Shown here in pieces: positions 35,094 through 44,905 of a DNA stretch of 64,000 bases. The position numbers were made by a program, and so were the translations under genes. Numbering within the stretch: position 1 is the first letter of the stretch; the number at the start of each line of letters is the position of its first letter. This DNA is from Siphonodentalium dalli (Eukaryota; Mollusca; Scaphopoda; Gadilida; Siphonodentaliidae), in NCBI GenBank assembly GCA_032622095.1, contig CP136063.1, positions 270,931,426-270,995,425 of the forward strand, read 5' to 3'. The notes beneath the pieces are model-generated. The model saw nothing but the letters and a program-made list of their open reading frames with translations, had not been told where the DNA came from and did no database searches.

Positions 35094-35370
35094 TATGGTA
35101 CATCATATAATTATTGTAACGTTGAACTTAATGATCAACTTGGTGGTTGCTCCATTACGTGTCACGTACGATCATATTATCTAAGTACCAGAATGCTCAT
35201 GTTGTCAGACTCTTTCTGATGCATGAACAAAGGTTGTTAAACTGTAAAACAAACACGGTATTCAATAATACCCAGCACGTTGTCAGAAATAAATAACAGA
35301 TTATTCGACTATGGAAATGGTAATCGATTATCGGCTTTATACGATTAATCGTGGCACCCCTAATTCTGAT

Positions 35371-35448
35371 TCCAGGGAGGGGGGCGGTGCAGATGGGCCG
35401 GTATTCTATTAATTTCCCGGACCGGTTTTTTGGCCCAGTCTGCCTCTG
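35371..35448 (+). mobile_element. right terminus of the split hAT-1 element
   Basis: 'gcagatgggccggtattcta', 'ttaatttcccgg' and 'ttggcccagtctgcctctg' match the right termini at 47,178-47,234 and 54,421-54,478. It is the continuation of 26,440-26,840. Flanking bases (aatacgct) match only 6 of 8 with the left flank at 18,198-18,205. Confidence 0.8.
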
Positions 35449-36104
35449 AATACGCTACATGTAGATAATGATGGATAATGCAATGTTCTTTTGCAAATAC
35501 CTCCCTTCAAACTATCTAGTGACCTAAAATGTACATGTACTGGTATGGTACATGACAATTTTGTTTAACTTTTATAAATTGACATTGTTTGAAAATTCAT
35601 GGATAGGGCACATCCTTAATTACATGTACATGTATGTGTATTTGACTCATCTAACATGTACATGTAGATAACTACATGTACATGTATACAACTGCATTTT
35701 AGTTTAACATGAACTCCATCTCCATCTCCAGTACATGTTGGTTCTGATATTTAGTGTACAGTGATATGTATCGACTAATCGTATTGTTGATCATGTTTCA
35801 CAAATTCATATTGTATCGTTGATCATGTATCGCGTCTCATATCTTACCGTGTCCAAACCGTGTATTGTTAAAAAAGCCCCACTGTACTGCCCTGTCAGAG
35901 TAAATGACTCACTGAACCGGATTGGGACCCCACTGGGCCAGGTAGACTTTTGGTAAGGACTTTAAATGTGGCTATCAAATGCAAGACAACCACTGAGAGG
36001 AGTGCGTGGTTAAAACGCATGTAAACATCAACTGGTATGAAACAGTAACTTCCAGTACTAGTGCGACAAGCTGTACATGTATGTAACTGTATCAGCAGCC
36101 GTCA
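35449..36104. other. no gene recognised; TACATGTA-rich
   Basis: Dense acatgtacatgta clusters at 35,530, 35,620 and 35,655-35,690. Nothing coding. Confidence 0.55.
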
Positions 36105-36712
36105 ATGAATATAACCACGGTTTCTTTTAATACTGCATATAATGCAGTCACAGAACTGTTAATTATCATGGAGTTATGGTTTGACTGCAGTCATAAATTC
36201 ACATTAAATATCCCCAGTTACTTGATCGATTACTTACTGGTAGGAAAGTACAGTAGTATGTTTACTATTAACTCTACATAGTCTGAGCTGGTTGTTTGAA
36301 TAGCTGTATGTACATCATTATAGTGAATATTCCATACATTCTTTTTGTGCTTTGTATAATACAGTTCTGTTATATACAGGTAATACTTCATGCTTAGACA
36401 TATTACCAATATGTACTTGTTTGGGTGAGTGAAAGCTACCGTACATGATGACGTTCATCGAGTTTCGTTTAAATTGACATGACATTTCTCAATGAATATA
36501 ACCAGGGTTCTTTTTAAACTGCATATAATGCAGTCACAGAACTGTTAATTATTTTGGAGTTATGGTTTGACTGCAGTCATAAACGCATATTAAATAATCC
36601 CAGTTACATGTACTTGGTTGATTACTTACATGCAGGGCAGTAAAGTAGTACCGTATCTTTACTATTAACTTTACACAGTCTGAGCTAGTTCTTTGAAACT
36701 TTGAATGGCTTA
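36105..36712. repeat. direct duplication of ~200 bp, offset 388 bp
   Basis: 'actgcatataatgcagtcac' with 'gttatggtttgactgcagtc' and 'tttactattaact' occurs at 36,133-36,300 and again at 36,521-36,695. The copies are roughly 85-90% alike by eye. Unclassified. Confidence 0.8.
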
Positions 36713-36830
36713 GGGACCTGCGAAATTACGAGAATCGATTCGATTCGATGTCAATATCGGGCACCCGATTCAAGTTCGACACCGAATCGACCCACTGATT
36801 CAGATATTTTTGAATCGGTATTTACTTTGG
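36712..36830 (+). mobile_element. left end of a third inverted-repeat family ('gggacctgcgaa')
   Basis: 'cttagggacctgcgaaatta' with 'gaatcgattcgattcgat'. The inverse terminus 'gattcgcagggccctag' is at 47,839-47,855 and 55,130-55,144, beside 'tgattcgattcgaaatg'. No coding region is attached. Confidence 0.5.
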
Positions 36831-37006
36831 TGTAGTCTCGTTTTTTTGCGTCTAAATAACTAGTATCCACTTAACCACGGTGCGCTTAGCGTGGCCACCG
36901 CGGCCGAAATGCAACAACACTGCGTCTCCACTGGCTAACTACAGTTGGGCCGCAGTGTACTTGCCATTCAGCCATGGTGTAATTGCAGCAGTGTACGTTC
37001 ATTAAA

Positions 37007-37625
37007 GGGGTACTGTACGCCAATTTCAATAAATTCCCGGTAACAATTGCGATCTAATATCAATATTATATTTTAAAATAACGTATTTGAGTCGACGATG
37101 TCTACTGAAAACGTTCCAGTTAACAGGCTGTCATAAAAGTCAAATTGAATTATTTAATATAAATGAATTTATGGCTGGAGTCATAAAATGGCGAATTATG
37201 CCATTACGAGTTACCGTTCTTGAAATCTCACATGTTGGGTGTCTTTTATCGACGGCCGTTTACAACGAACATTATTGAGTTGCGAACAAAACATGTTACA
37301 TGCAAAAGGAAGTCCCGCTATAACCAGTTTGGAAAAAAAGAGAAGAAACAAGATTCATAAAGCATCAAGTATTTTTATAGGGGGTGAGATTGTTCGATGG
37401 AAGAGATTGCAGGCATCAATTGAACTTCCGGTTCATCCTGCAACCTGCGTCTTCTCCGGTGAAGGTAAAAAACATGGCGCGTAGTTTGAAATCGTAATAT
37501 TTTTATTTCCAAGATCAATATTTTCGTCGCTAAATTAGGTTTAAACGAAACTCATATAACACGAACACAATCTAACTTGAAAGTTATGTCAATGGGAGTA
37601 AATAAATAAATTGCCTATCTCTGTG
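37007..37625. mobile_element. 619-bp insert inside the CG22 element, unclassified
   Basis: Begins ggggtactgtacgccaattt and ends ttgcctatctctgtg. It is flanked by taaa at 37,003-37,006 and 37,626-37,629, taken as a 4-bp target duplication. No inverted ends, poly(A) tail or recognised ORF. The 81-residue ORF at 37,239-37,484 is Lys/Arg-rich but unrecognised. Confidence 0.65.
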
Positions 37626-37666
37626 TAAACTGAAAAAAGATGATACAAATTACAAAACATAAATAT

Positions 37667-38121
37667 TGTGAGGTAATGACACATGTATATAGTAGGTACA
37701 AGTCTTTATTATGTTGTGAATAAGATATATAGTGTGTACAAATATAATGATCAATAGTCGCCGCGAATTGGTGTCCCCGAATGGGTGATGCCTGGTGTGA
37801 ATGATGCCTGGATATGATCTAGGTACGAGATGAGTCTAGTGAAAGCATGATGTGATGGGATGTAGTTGTTTCTTATATACTATTTGGGATGCATATTAGA
37901 TGAGGTGTTTGGCAATACACATCGGGATTGGTTCTTCCGTTATGGTCATCTCCCTTGACCATATTTGGGAGCCATCTTCATTGTGTGTATATCTTCGCTG
38001 AGAGTAAGACGTGTGAGGTTTCGAGAACCGAACACGAATATCTGAGTTTGGGGTTTTATATATTGGGACATTCGTATAGTTTGAATCAAGTTGTGAGATT
38101 ATAATGGGTAGTTATCTCACA
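37667..38121 (-). repeat. 3' LTR of the Gypsy element
   Basis: Same 455-bp sequence as the 5' LTR at a constant offset of 7,239 bases. The corresponding AATAAA is at 37,705-37,710 (minus strand). Confidence 0.95.
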
Positions 38122-38834
38122 TATGTCCCCCACCCGTGTAAGATTTTTAGCGCAGCGGAAAATCTTATGTAACATCAAAATTATGGACCTAACTGGGGTA
38201 ATTGTGATCATGTAATGTGGTTGAGGCTGAAATGAAGTATAATAACATTGATTGTGGTGAAGTTATGATTAATACATGTGGAACAAAGTTGTCTTAAAAT
38301 GATGATATGCGATATTAAGTTGTCTTAAAATGATGATACGCAATATTATGAGATTATGAAATAAATGGTGGGAAAAGCATATATGGGTTGGTATATAAAA
38401 TGATCGTGCAAGCAGTCATAATGCGTGCTATATTGATATGTAGGCTAAGGTATGATAATAGAATATAGAGATACAAGTATGAGAAGTAATGAATATAACA
38501 ATACGGTAATAGTGCATGGTATGTTTTGTAAATGATGAACATTGGTGATGTATTATATAATGCATGTTGTATTGTTAATAAAATCATGACGATATGTATA
38601 CATTCGGTATTGTGGTAATGAGAGACCAAATGTTTCTCATCTGCCGTCAATTGCACAGGGAATTGTTGAGAGCATGTGTCAGAGGTGAAATATTGTTTGG
38701 AGTGTGGTATATGAGACTTTGATTAATGCGTTTGTTGATAGTTGGCGAGTTCCGTGACCAATGTTATTGAAGATAATCGGCGGTCAGTTGTCTAACTCTT
38801 GGGGTTGGCACGTGTCATATCTGCCGTTAATTGC
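38122..38834 (-). other. 3' non-coding part of the Gypsy element
   Basis: Between the integrase stop and the 3' LTR. It contains a 100-residue ORF (38,354-38,656) that I do not recognise and consider accidental. The integrase C-terminal domain would be expected here. Confidence 0.6.
38126..38135 (-). promoter_or_regulatory. polypurine tract of the Gypsy element
   Basis: On the minus strand GGGTGGGGGA followed by CATA just before the 3' LTR. It has one pyrimidine in an otherwise purine run. Confidence 0.6.
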
Positions 38835-39515
38835 TCAGGGAATTGTTGAAATGATTGATGCTAGACTTCTATGCGAACGTTCTGATTTACCGTTACTTTG
38901 GGGTCTGTAGAACGAAGTGAGGCGGTGATTGATATGGTAATATTTACAAAATTCAGTGAAGGTAGAGTTTGCAAACTCGGACCCATTATCTGTTAATATT
39001 TCTTCAACTGATCCAAATAAAGTGAAATACTCTGAATTCAATCTTTCTAAAATTGTATCCACCATTTTGTTAGGTAATGCGTATGCTAAAGTATGTAATG
39101 AAAATTGATCAATAATAGTTAAGATAAATCTATTTCCTGACTGTGTTTTGGGGGAAAATGGTCCCATAAGATCGATAGCTATGAGTTGTCCTGGCCTTGA
39201 TGGGGCAGTGACTGGTTGAAGCGGGATTTTTGGATTATAAGCATTTCGTTGTCGGCATGTATGACAATTGTTTATGTATGTGACAATTTTTGCAAACAAC
39301 TGAGGTGTGTAATATCTGTTCCGTATGGTCGCGTATAGCGATTGTACCGCTCTATGGCCGAGACTGTGATATTGGGATATAACTTCTTGTGCTATTTTGT
39401 CCGTTATATATATACGTAATTTAGGTATGTCATTATATATTGATATATAGTGTAGGATACCATCTTTGAGAATAAAGGTTTTTGCTAATTTTTCGGGTAT
39501 ATTTGTTGATTGCAT
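38835..39515 (-). pseudogene. integrase part of pol, out of frame with RT and truncated
   Basis: 226 residues from the first methionine; the frame is open back to the T9 run at 39,642-39,650. It has an HHCC zinc finger (HSLGH ... CHTC) and the DDE core: ID in LIAIDLMGPF, TDNGSEF, and E in NGKSERSHRS. It stops shortly after the catalytic glutamate (SIISTIP), so the C-terminal domain is missing. The following 38,122-38,834 contains no recognisable remainder, only an imperfect 180-bp-offset duplication of 'ctgccgt-aattgc-cagg' at 38,641 and 38,821. Confidence 0.85.
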
Positions 39516-39621
39516 TTGTTTGATAATCTCGGAGATTGTGTGGTCTCCTGATTGTTCATCTCTTATATTAGTTATAGGAGGAAGGACCGGGCTGTCGTCG
39601 AGATCAACTGGTGGTTCGGAA

Positions 39622-42561
39622 TCAGTTTTCTGTTTTGGTTGTTTTTTTTTGTTTTGAAAATTCCTGAATATCTTTCATGTCAAGTATATTAATATCCTGT
39701 ACAAGGGGATTGGTGGGTGGATTTGGGTCGCTATCGGTGCAAGAATTGATGCACGGGTGTGTGTCGGGGTTTATCCGACTGCAAAAATCTGCCGTAACAT
39801 TGTTCGTGCCTTTAATATAAGTAATTTTTGGGTTCAATGCTGATATTTCCAAAAACCATTTTTGAATTTTTGTGTTTATCAGATCCTGTTTTTTAAACAT
39901 GTGGATGAGGGGTAAGTGATCTGTTTTAATCTCTACTTGGGATCCTTGTAAGTAAAATTTAAATTGCCTTGCAAACGTATATATCGCGAATGCTTCTTTT
40001 TCCGTGACAGAATAATTCCTTTGTGATTTGTTAAGTTTTTTACTGGCGAACGCGATTGGTAGTTCAACGTGTTTATCATCTTGGCTATGAGCATATTGTG
40101 ATAGTATCGCCCCGATACTATGTATAGATGCATCTACTGTCAGAATGAACAGTTTGTCGGGATTTGGGTAAGCTAAGATGGGGGCGGTTGCTAAGCTATC
40201 TTTAAGCGCGTCGAACGCTGTTTGGCACGGCGCATCCCACACAAATTTAGCATATTTGGCTGTGAGTTTGATTAAAGGCAATGCCGTCGATGCGAAAGTA
40301 GGAGAATATGACCTGTAAAAATTAAGAATTCCCAGTAATCTGCGGACTTCTTTAACTGATTTCGGAGGTGGTAAAGACTTGATAATTGAAATTTTTTCAG
40401 GGTCAGGGGATGTGCCCTTGTCAGAAATAATATGCCCTAAAAATTTAACTTGTGGTTGGCAAAATTTAGATTTTGATAGTTTAACTATTAAGCCGTATTC
40501 CCTGAGTCTGTCAAATAATTTTGTGAGCTGCTGTATATGCGTTTGAGGATCGGAGCTATGACAGATCAGGTCATCGACAAATCCTTCTACAAATGGTAAA
40601 TCGTGTAGGGCCATGTTCATGAGTTTTAAAAAATACCCTGAGCTCGAGACATATCCCATCGGGGCTCTTTGATAACTGTATTGTCCTTCGGACGTATTCA
40701 TAGTTAATATGGGAACAACTTCGGGTACGACTCCAATAACATGATAAGCATTTGATAAATCAAAGATACTGAAAATAGTTGAGCCGAGTAACTTGGACGA
40801 TATTTCTGTAAAACTAGGCATAGACCATTTTAATGGAATGGAAACATCATTGAGTTTTCTGAGATCGATTACCAATCGATAATTGGGAGTACCATCGGGA
40901 TTGGGTGTGGCTTTGCGTATGAGGAGACTGGGAAATCCCCACGATGAGTGGGCCGTTGGTCTAATAATGTCTGCATCTAATAATTTTTTTATCTCAGCAG
41001 CCATAATTCGTTGTTTGTTCAGTGGTGTCGGATATTTTTTGCAAAAAATAGGTAAAGTATTTGGTTTGAGGTCGATTTTCATTTTAATTTTTGGACAATA
41101 TCCTATCTTGTTTATGTCATTTGTAAAAACATCTGGGTATTGTGATACTAGTTGCAATATCTGCTGTTTAAGGTGTTGAGGTGCCACGATATCATTGACA
41201 GATATAGGTTGAGTCTTGGTGACTGGAGGGTTAATGTCTTGCCGGTCACCTATGGTGTTTATACTGTGTTTGTTTGGCGGAGATGAGTTAATGTTTTGCT
41301 CATCGGATGCCGTGCATATCATTTGCTCTTGAGTGCCAAATGCTTGTGCTATCACACGGCCTTTCTTAATGGACATATGTGACGCCGATTGGTTTTCTAT
41401 CATGACGCAAATATTGGGATTATTTGCATCTGCTAGCGTGTCGGTTACATGTACATTTGGTTCGTGTTCGAAAATGGACATGTTACCTTTGCCTATTCGG
41501 ATTATAGGTGTGTTAAACATATCATTTGGCCCTATGAGTCTGCCTGTTATGATGGCGCATGAGTGGGGTGATAATGAAACGTTATTTGTTGATCGGATGA
41601 GTGATGCAATGTGACCATCCCTTAACATCGGGTATAATTGATTCTGTATTCTGAATTTTTCTAGATCAAAGTAAAGTCTAATACTGTGTTGTTTCATAAA
41701 ATCGCGCCCTAAAATGCAAGGACGTGACAAGGTTGCACATATGACAAATTTGTGAGTAAGAATGAGTTTTCCGATTCTAAATGTGAGATGTGTGGATCCA
41801 AAAACTTTCATTGGTGTACCATCGGCTGATGTGAGTAACACATGTTCTTTAATTAAAGGTGGTCGATTTGGCATGGATCTATAAATGTCGTATTTCAAGC
41901 AACTGGTGGTTGCCCCGGAGTCTAATAGTGATCTAATCCGTTGTTTGTGTATTTTAATGATAGTTGAGCATGGTGTTTGGTTTAGAGCACCATCTGTCAT
42001 ATCACTTGGATATTTAAGTACTGGTATAGTGTGTTGTATGGGTTTGACTGGTGGTATTATAGGGTTAATTGCAGTATTGGAATGTGATTCGCGAGAACTG
42101 GTGCATGTTGATTTTCTTTTGGATGATGAGTAAGAATTAGTAATGTGTTGGTGCTTGGGCTTTTCAAGGCGATTCAGGATTTTAAATTGGGGAGGAAAGG
42201 TTAAATCCAGAAGTGGTGAGATAGACTTATTGGAAGAATTATGAAATCTGGGTTTCATAGAGGAATACCTGCTATGGCAGAAAGTGGTATGTGTTACGTG
42301 CCTGTGGCGAGGGAGATCAAGTGGAGGCCGCGTACGGTAATTAATATATCGTTGGTTTTGGCAGTTTGGTGGTAGCGTGGGGTAATGATTAATGGACTGC
42401 AGCTGTGAATTATAGACTCTATGCTTTTGAGATTCGTATGTTCGATGATCTTTAGCATATCTATGATTGTGGTTGTATATTGTGCTAATTTGATGTGTTA
42501 TTGGACTCATTGCCTTGCGTTGGTAGGTGGGGGTGAAATTTTTGATGCAATGAGTCCTCAT
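39622..42561 (-). CDS. pol of the Gypsy element: protease, reverse transcriptase, RNase H
   Basis: 979 residues from an ATG that overlaps the gag stop; expression is probably by -1 frameshift. Residues 1-200 are a His/Asn/Ser-rich linker. The aspartic protease motif LLDSGATTS is at 212-220. RT follows with YRLVIDLRKLNDVS, SIFDLSNAYH and the catalytic FVDDLICHS near residue 660. RNase H has LTVDASIHSIGAILSQ near 800, TEKEAFAIY, TDHLPL and NNVTADFCSR. The frame ends just after RNase H at 39,622 because of a frame change in the T9 run at 39,642-39,650. The integrase continues in another frame. Confidence 0.93.
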   Translation of the reverse strand: MRTHCIKNFTPTYQRKAMSPITHQISTIYNHNHRYAKDHRTYESQKHRVYNSQLQSINHYPTLPPNCQNQRYINYRTRPPLDLPRHRHVTHTTFCHSRYSSMKPRFHNSSNKSISPLLDLTFPPQFKILNRLEKPKHQHITNSYSSSKRKSTCTSSRESHSNTAINPIIPPVKPIQHTIPVLKYPSDMTDGALNQTPCSTIIKIHKQRIRSLLDSGATTSCLKYDIYRSMPNRPPLIKEHVLLTSADGTPMKVFGSTHLTFRIGKLILTHKFVICATLSRPCILGRDFMKQHSIRLYFDLEKFRIQNQLYPMLRDGHIASLIRSTNNVSLSPHSCAIITGRLIGPNDMFNTPIIRIGKGNMSIFEHEPNVHVTDTLADANNPNICVMIENQSASHMSIKKGRVIAQAFGTQEQMICTASDEQNINSSPPNKHSINTIGDRQDINPPVTKTQPISVNDIVAPQHLKQQILQLVSQYPDVFTNDINKIGYCPKIKMKIDLKPNTLPIFCKKYPTPLNKQRIMAAEIKKLLDADIIRPTAHSSWGFPSLLIRKATPNPDGTPNYRLVIDLRKLNDVSIPLKWSMPSFTEISSKLLGSTIFSIFDLSNAYHVIGVVPEVVPILTMNTSEGQYSYQRAPMGYVSSSGYFLKLMNMALHDLPFVEGFVDDLICHSSDPQTHIQQLTKLFDRLREYGLIVKLSKSKFCQPQVKFLGHIISDKGTSPDPEKISIIKSLPPPKSVKEVRRLLGILNFYRSYSPTFASTALPLIKLTAKYAKFVWDAPCQTAFDALKDSLATAPILAYPNPDKLFILTVDASIHSIGAILSQYAHSQDDKHVELPIAFASKKLNKSQRNYSVTEKEAFAIYTFARQFKFYLQGSQVEIKTDHLPLIHMFKKQDLINTKIQKWFLEISALNPKITYIKGTNNVTADFCSRINPDTHPCINSCTDSDPNPPTNPLVQDINILDMKDIQEFSKQKKTTKTEN

Positions 42562-43702
42562 CTGTTTAAAAATTGGTTGTTATTTTGAGCCCGACGTCTG
42601 CATTGGTCTGTGGTATGATTGTTTAATCTGCAGTATGTACAGAAGAGTGGTTGTTGAGCTGTTGTAGTATATCTTGCATCCATGGTCTGGATGCAGTTTG
42701 GATGGGAGACCCTTGGTTCAGAGTAGGGGTGGTGAGAATTTGAAGGTTGGCGCCTGTGGGGGTGATCATTGATTCGGTGTCTGTCTTTGGATTGACGGGG
42801 GTTGTAAGTGGATTGTGATGGCCCTCTTGGAATGTGCCGATGGTTATTGTCGATATCCATTGGTTGAGGGGATTGTAACTGTGGGAATTGGTTATAATCA
42901 TTATGATGTTCACCGTAACGTAAGCGATAGCGTTGCCGAAGGTTCATTTCGCGTAGGGCGATATCAGTAGCTCTATCAAGCGTTATGGGGTCGTCTTTGA
43001 GAAGCCTGAATTTAATACTAGAGTCGCGAATACCGTCGGAAAAAAAAATGCTACTAATTGTGTTTGCACTGCTCTTGTGTTAATTTCATCAGTATACGCG
43101 TGTTTAGCAAGGGTACGTATGCGTTCTGCAAACATGGCAATTGTTTCCGTATGTCTCTGCCTAATGGCTCGTAATGAGGAAATGGCTTGAGGCGAATCAG
43201 TTATGGAACTGAATAATGAGCGTAACTGTGATTTCAGATCGGTCCAGGTGAACGTGAATTTTCCGTCTGTGTTATTTTCATTTATGAAGCGTTGAATAAA
43301 TTCAGAAACTTGAGATTTACATGTCTGAGCGGCAATTTTTATGATAGTCTCATCTTGTGCCGAAATCGCGCGGGAGTATTTTTCCACCGCATGGACCCAT
43401 TGGGGAAAAGCGTCAGGCTTGCCATCGAAGGGTTCAATAATGGAATTCATTCCCAGCAGTGCTGTTATTGTTGTCTGTGTTTTTAAACTTTCAGTCTGGT
43501 CGCGGATAGAACTAGTGAAATGGCTAATTTCATGGGTAAGCCGTGACAATAGCAAGTTCTGATTATCTTTGCCCATTTCATTAGTAATGTCTGTGTGGGG
43601 GGGTCTGGCGGTTGATCGGTCCGTTTCCCTGTTTAATTCAAGGTGATGCTGATAATTGGTTGGATGAAAATAATCGCTGCTCTGCGGAGGTGGTGACTCC
43701 AT
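42558..43702 (-). pseudogene. gag gene of the Gypsy element, interrupted at an A9/T9 run
   Basis: The first block (42,983-43,702) holds a capsid-type Gag domain: IIEPFDGKPDAFPQWVHAVEKYSR and the SSLRAIRQRHTETIAMFAERIRTLAKHAY segment. At 43,040-43,048 a run of nine A (nine T on the coding strand) coincides with a frame change. The second block (open in the new frame; first ATG at 42,947) carries a CCHC zinc knuckle CTYCRLNNHTTDQC and ends at a TGA at 42,558-42,560. Coding character is continuous across the change, so one base is gained or lost in the homopolymer. Confidence 0.9.
42564..42570 (-). promoter_or_regulatory. -1 ribosomal frameshift slippery site T TTA AAC at gag-pol junction
   Basis: On the minus strand the gag frame reads TTT TTA AAC AGA TGA, so the canonical heptamer T TTA AAC lies in the zero frame two codons before the gag stop. 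A -1 shift there leads directly into the pol frame, whose first ATG (42,559-42,561) overlaps the gag stop. Downstream structure was not computed. Confidence 0.8.
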
Positions 43703-43716
43703 TATGTTATTAAGGA

Positions 43717-44208
43717 TTAACGGTGTCTGTTTTGGGATCTATGGTATGGGTGCGAAATATGTTGTATTTTTTTCCAAGTGCCGTGGCGGTGTATTATGCG
43801 ATTCAGGTGTATTTGACACGATTCAGGTGATTTATTAGGATGTTTTATGGGAATTGCCGCGACTATAGAGTTGACGATAAGTTTTGGATAATCCGTAAAA
43901 TGAGCCGGAAATGTATGCCACTCGTTCCAAGAATCTAGTGTATGTCCTGAGTAGTTATTTGTAATCATACAACGCACGTATAAGCGGATTGTATCTTGCG
44001 TTATATCAATGCGAATGGGATTGCAATATTTAATGAGTTGTGGCGATAAAGTTATTTGGTGGGGTAAAGCGTATCTACAGTAAGTTTTAAAATGAAGAAC
44101 TGAATGTTGTTTGTAAGAGGTGGGTGGTATGGGCTGATCGTTTGAAGCATGTATTGTAGTAGGATGGGTAGGTAGTGTAGGTGTAGTAGAATCAGGTGAT
44201 GTGTCCAT
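43717..44208 (-). CDS. extra ORF upstream of gag (ORF0), function unknown
   Basis: 163 residues, starting MDTSPDSTTPTLPTHPT and ending 14 nt before the gag ATG, in a different frame. The first 30 residues are Pro/Thr/Ser-rich. The rest is globular-looking with Trp, Tyr and Cys (SWNEWHTFPAHFTDYPKLIV) and a His/Arg-rich tail. I do not recognise it. Most Gypsy elements start with gag directly, so an additional leader ORF is unusual. No motif for protease, zinc finger or membrane anchoring is visible. Confidence 0.55.
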   Translation of the reverse strand: MDTSPDSTTPTLPTHPTTIHASNDQPIPPTSYKQHSVLHFKTYCRYALPHQITLSPQLIKYCNPIRIDITQDTIRLYVRCMITNNYSGHTLDSWNEWHTFPAHFTDYPKLIVNSIVAAIPIKHPNKSPESCQIHLNRIIHRHGTWKKIQHISHPYHRSQNRHR

Positions 44209-44525
44209 AACCCACGTGAAAAAAAAAGGAGTAAAAGAATGCTAAAAATAGGGGGTGTGCAATTTGACAGCAAATGGGAAAGAAAAGATGGTCACTCACC
44301 AATTTCCGAGAAGAATAATGTGCACAAGTCTGTGATGATGAATGATGTATAGAATGTTCTCGTCGTGGTTATTGGAAACCGAAGGATGTCCAAATCGGAT
44401 GTTAAAGTTTATGTGGATCTGAATCTGGCCTGCAAGAGGCGTGAGTAGTAATGTTTTTTAGCTGGATACACGATGTGAGCTGGTTGTATAAGAATAAAAG
44501 GTTGATTCGTCTATATCAGATGAGT

Positions 44526-44715
44526 ATGTATGCGGTCCTGTGTGTCCGAAGGGTTGGTGTGCGGTCCTGTGTGTCCGAAGGGTTGGTGTGCGGTCCTGTG
44601 TGTCCGAAGGGTTGGTATGCGGTCCTGTGTGTTCGAAGGGTTGGTGTGCGGTCCTGTGTGTCCGAAGGGTTGGTGTGCGGTCCTGTGTGTCCGAAGGGTT
44701 CCTGTGTGTCCGAAT
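44526..44715. repeat. six-plus copies of a 29-bp direct repeat in the retrotransposon leader
   Basis: Unit gcggtcctgtgtgtccgaag followed by ggttggtgt, at 44,532, 44,561, 44,590, 44,619, 44,648 and 44,677, then a truncated copy at 44,701. There are no spacers, so this is not CRISPR. It lies between the primer site and the first ORF of the element. Confidence 0.95.
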
Positions 44716-44880
44716 GGTTGAGTTATTTTTGACCGGTGCAGTGGTCTAGTGTATGAGACTGTCTATCCGTGGCTGGAGTATAAGGCTGTATCCCCGTGGT
44801 TGAGTAGCGGTTTGAGATTGTTTCTGCTCTGTAGTGATCGTCTAGTGGCCGAGACTTCAAGTTGTGTGGTGAGACGTAGA

Positions 44881-44896
44881 ACTGTTCAGGGCACCA
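44881..44896 (-). promoter_or_regulatory. primer-binding site of the Gypsy element
   Basis: Read on the minus strand the sequence is TGGTGCCCTGAACAGT, nine nucleotides after the 5' LTR. It starts with the TGG that pairs with a tRNA CCA end. The matching tRNA was not identified. Confidence 0.7.
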
Positions 44897-44905
44897 TTAA
44901 TACTA

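Larger units (their letters stand above)
26841..35362. mobile_element. 8.5-kb unit with inverted ends and perfect 8-bp target duplication (hAT-like, nested)
   Basis: Left end tagaggtgccatgattattt and right end attaatcgtggcaccccta are inverted relative to each other. The 8-bp duplication attctgat is at 26,833-26,840 and 35,363-35,370. The outer flanks together reconstitute the hAT-1 element, so this whole block entered that element as one unit or grew by later nested insertions. Subterminal DNA holds 'gataatcgataatcggtt' and 'ggtaatcgattatcggct'. A related right end is present at 48,470-48,662 and 55,770-55,960. No transposase ORF is visible. Non-genic filling includes T/G-rich 'cgtcatc' low-complexity DNA at 28,110-28,260 and 28,520-28,830. 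Confidence 0.75.

Noticed and set aside
26841-35362. Autonomous hAT transposase in the 8.5-kb unit
   Set aside because: No ORF longer than about 130 residues and none with a DDE or hAT dimerisation signature.
39933-40133. ORF inside pol on the same strand in another frame
   Set aside because: It overlaps the RNase H region of the real pol frame and has no coding character.
44526-44715. CRISPR-like direct repeats
   Set aside because: The 29-bp units are contiguous without spacers and sit in a retrotransposon leader of an animal genome.
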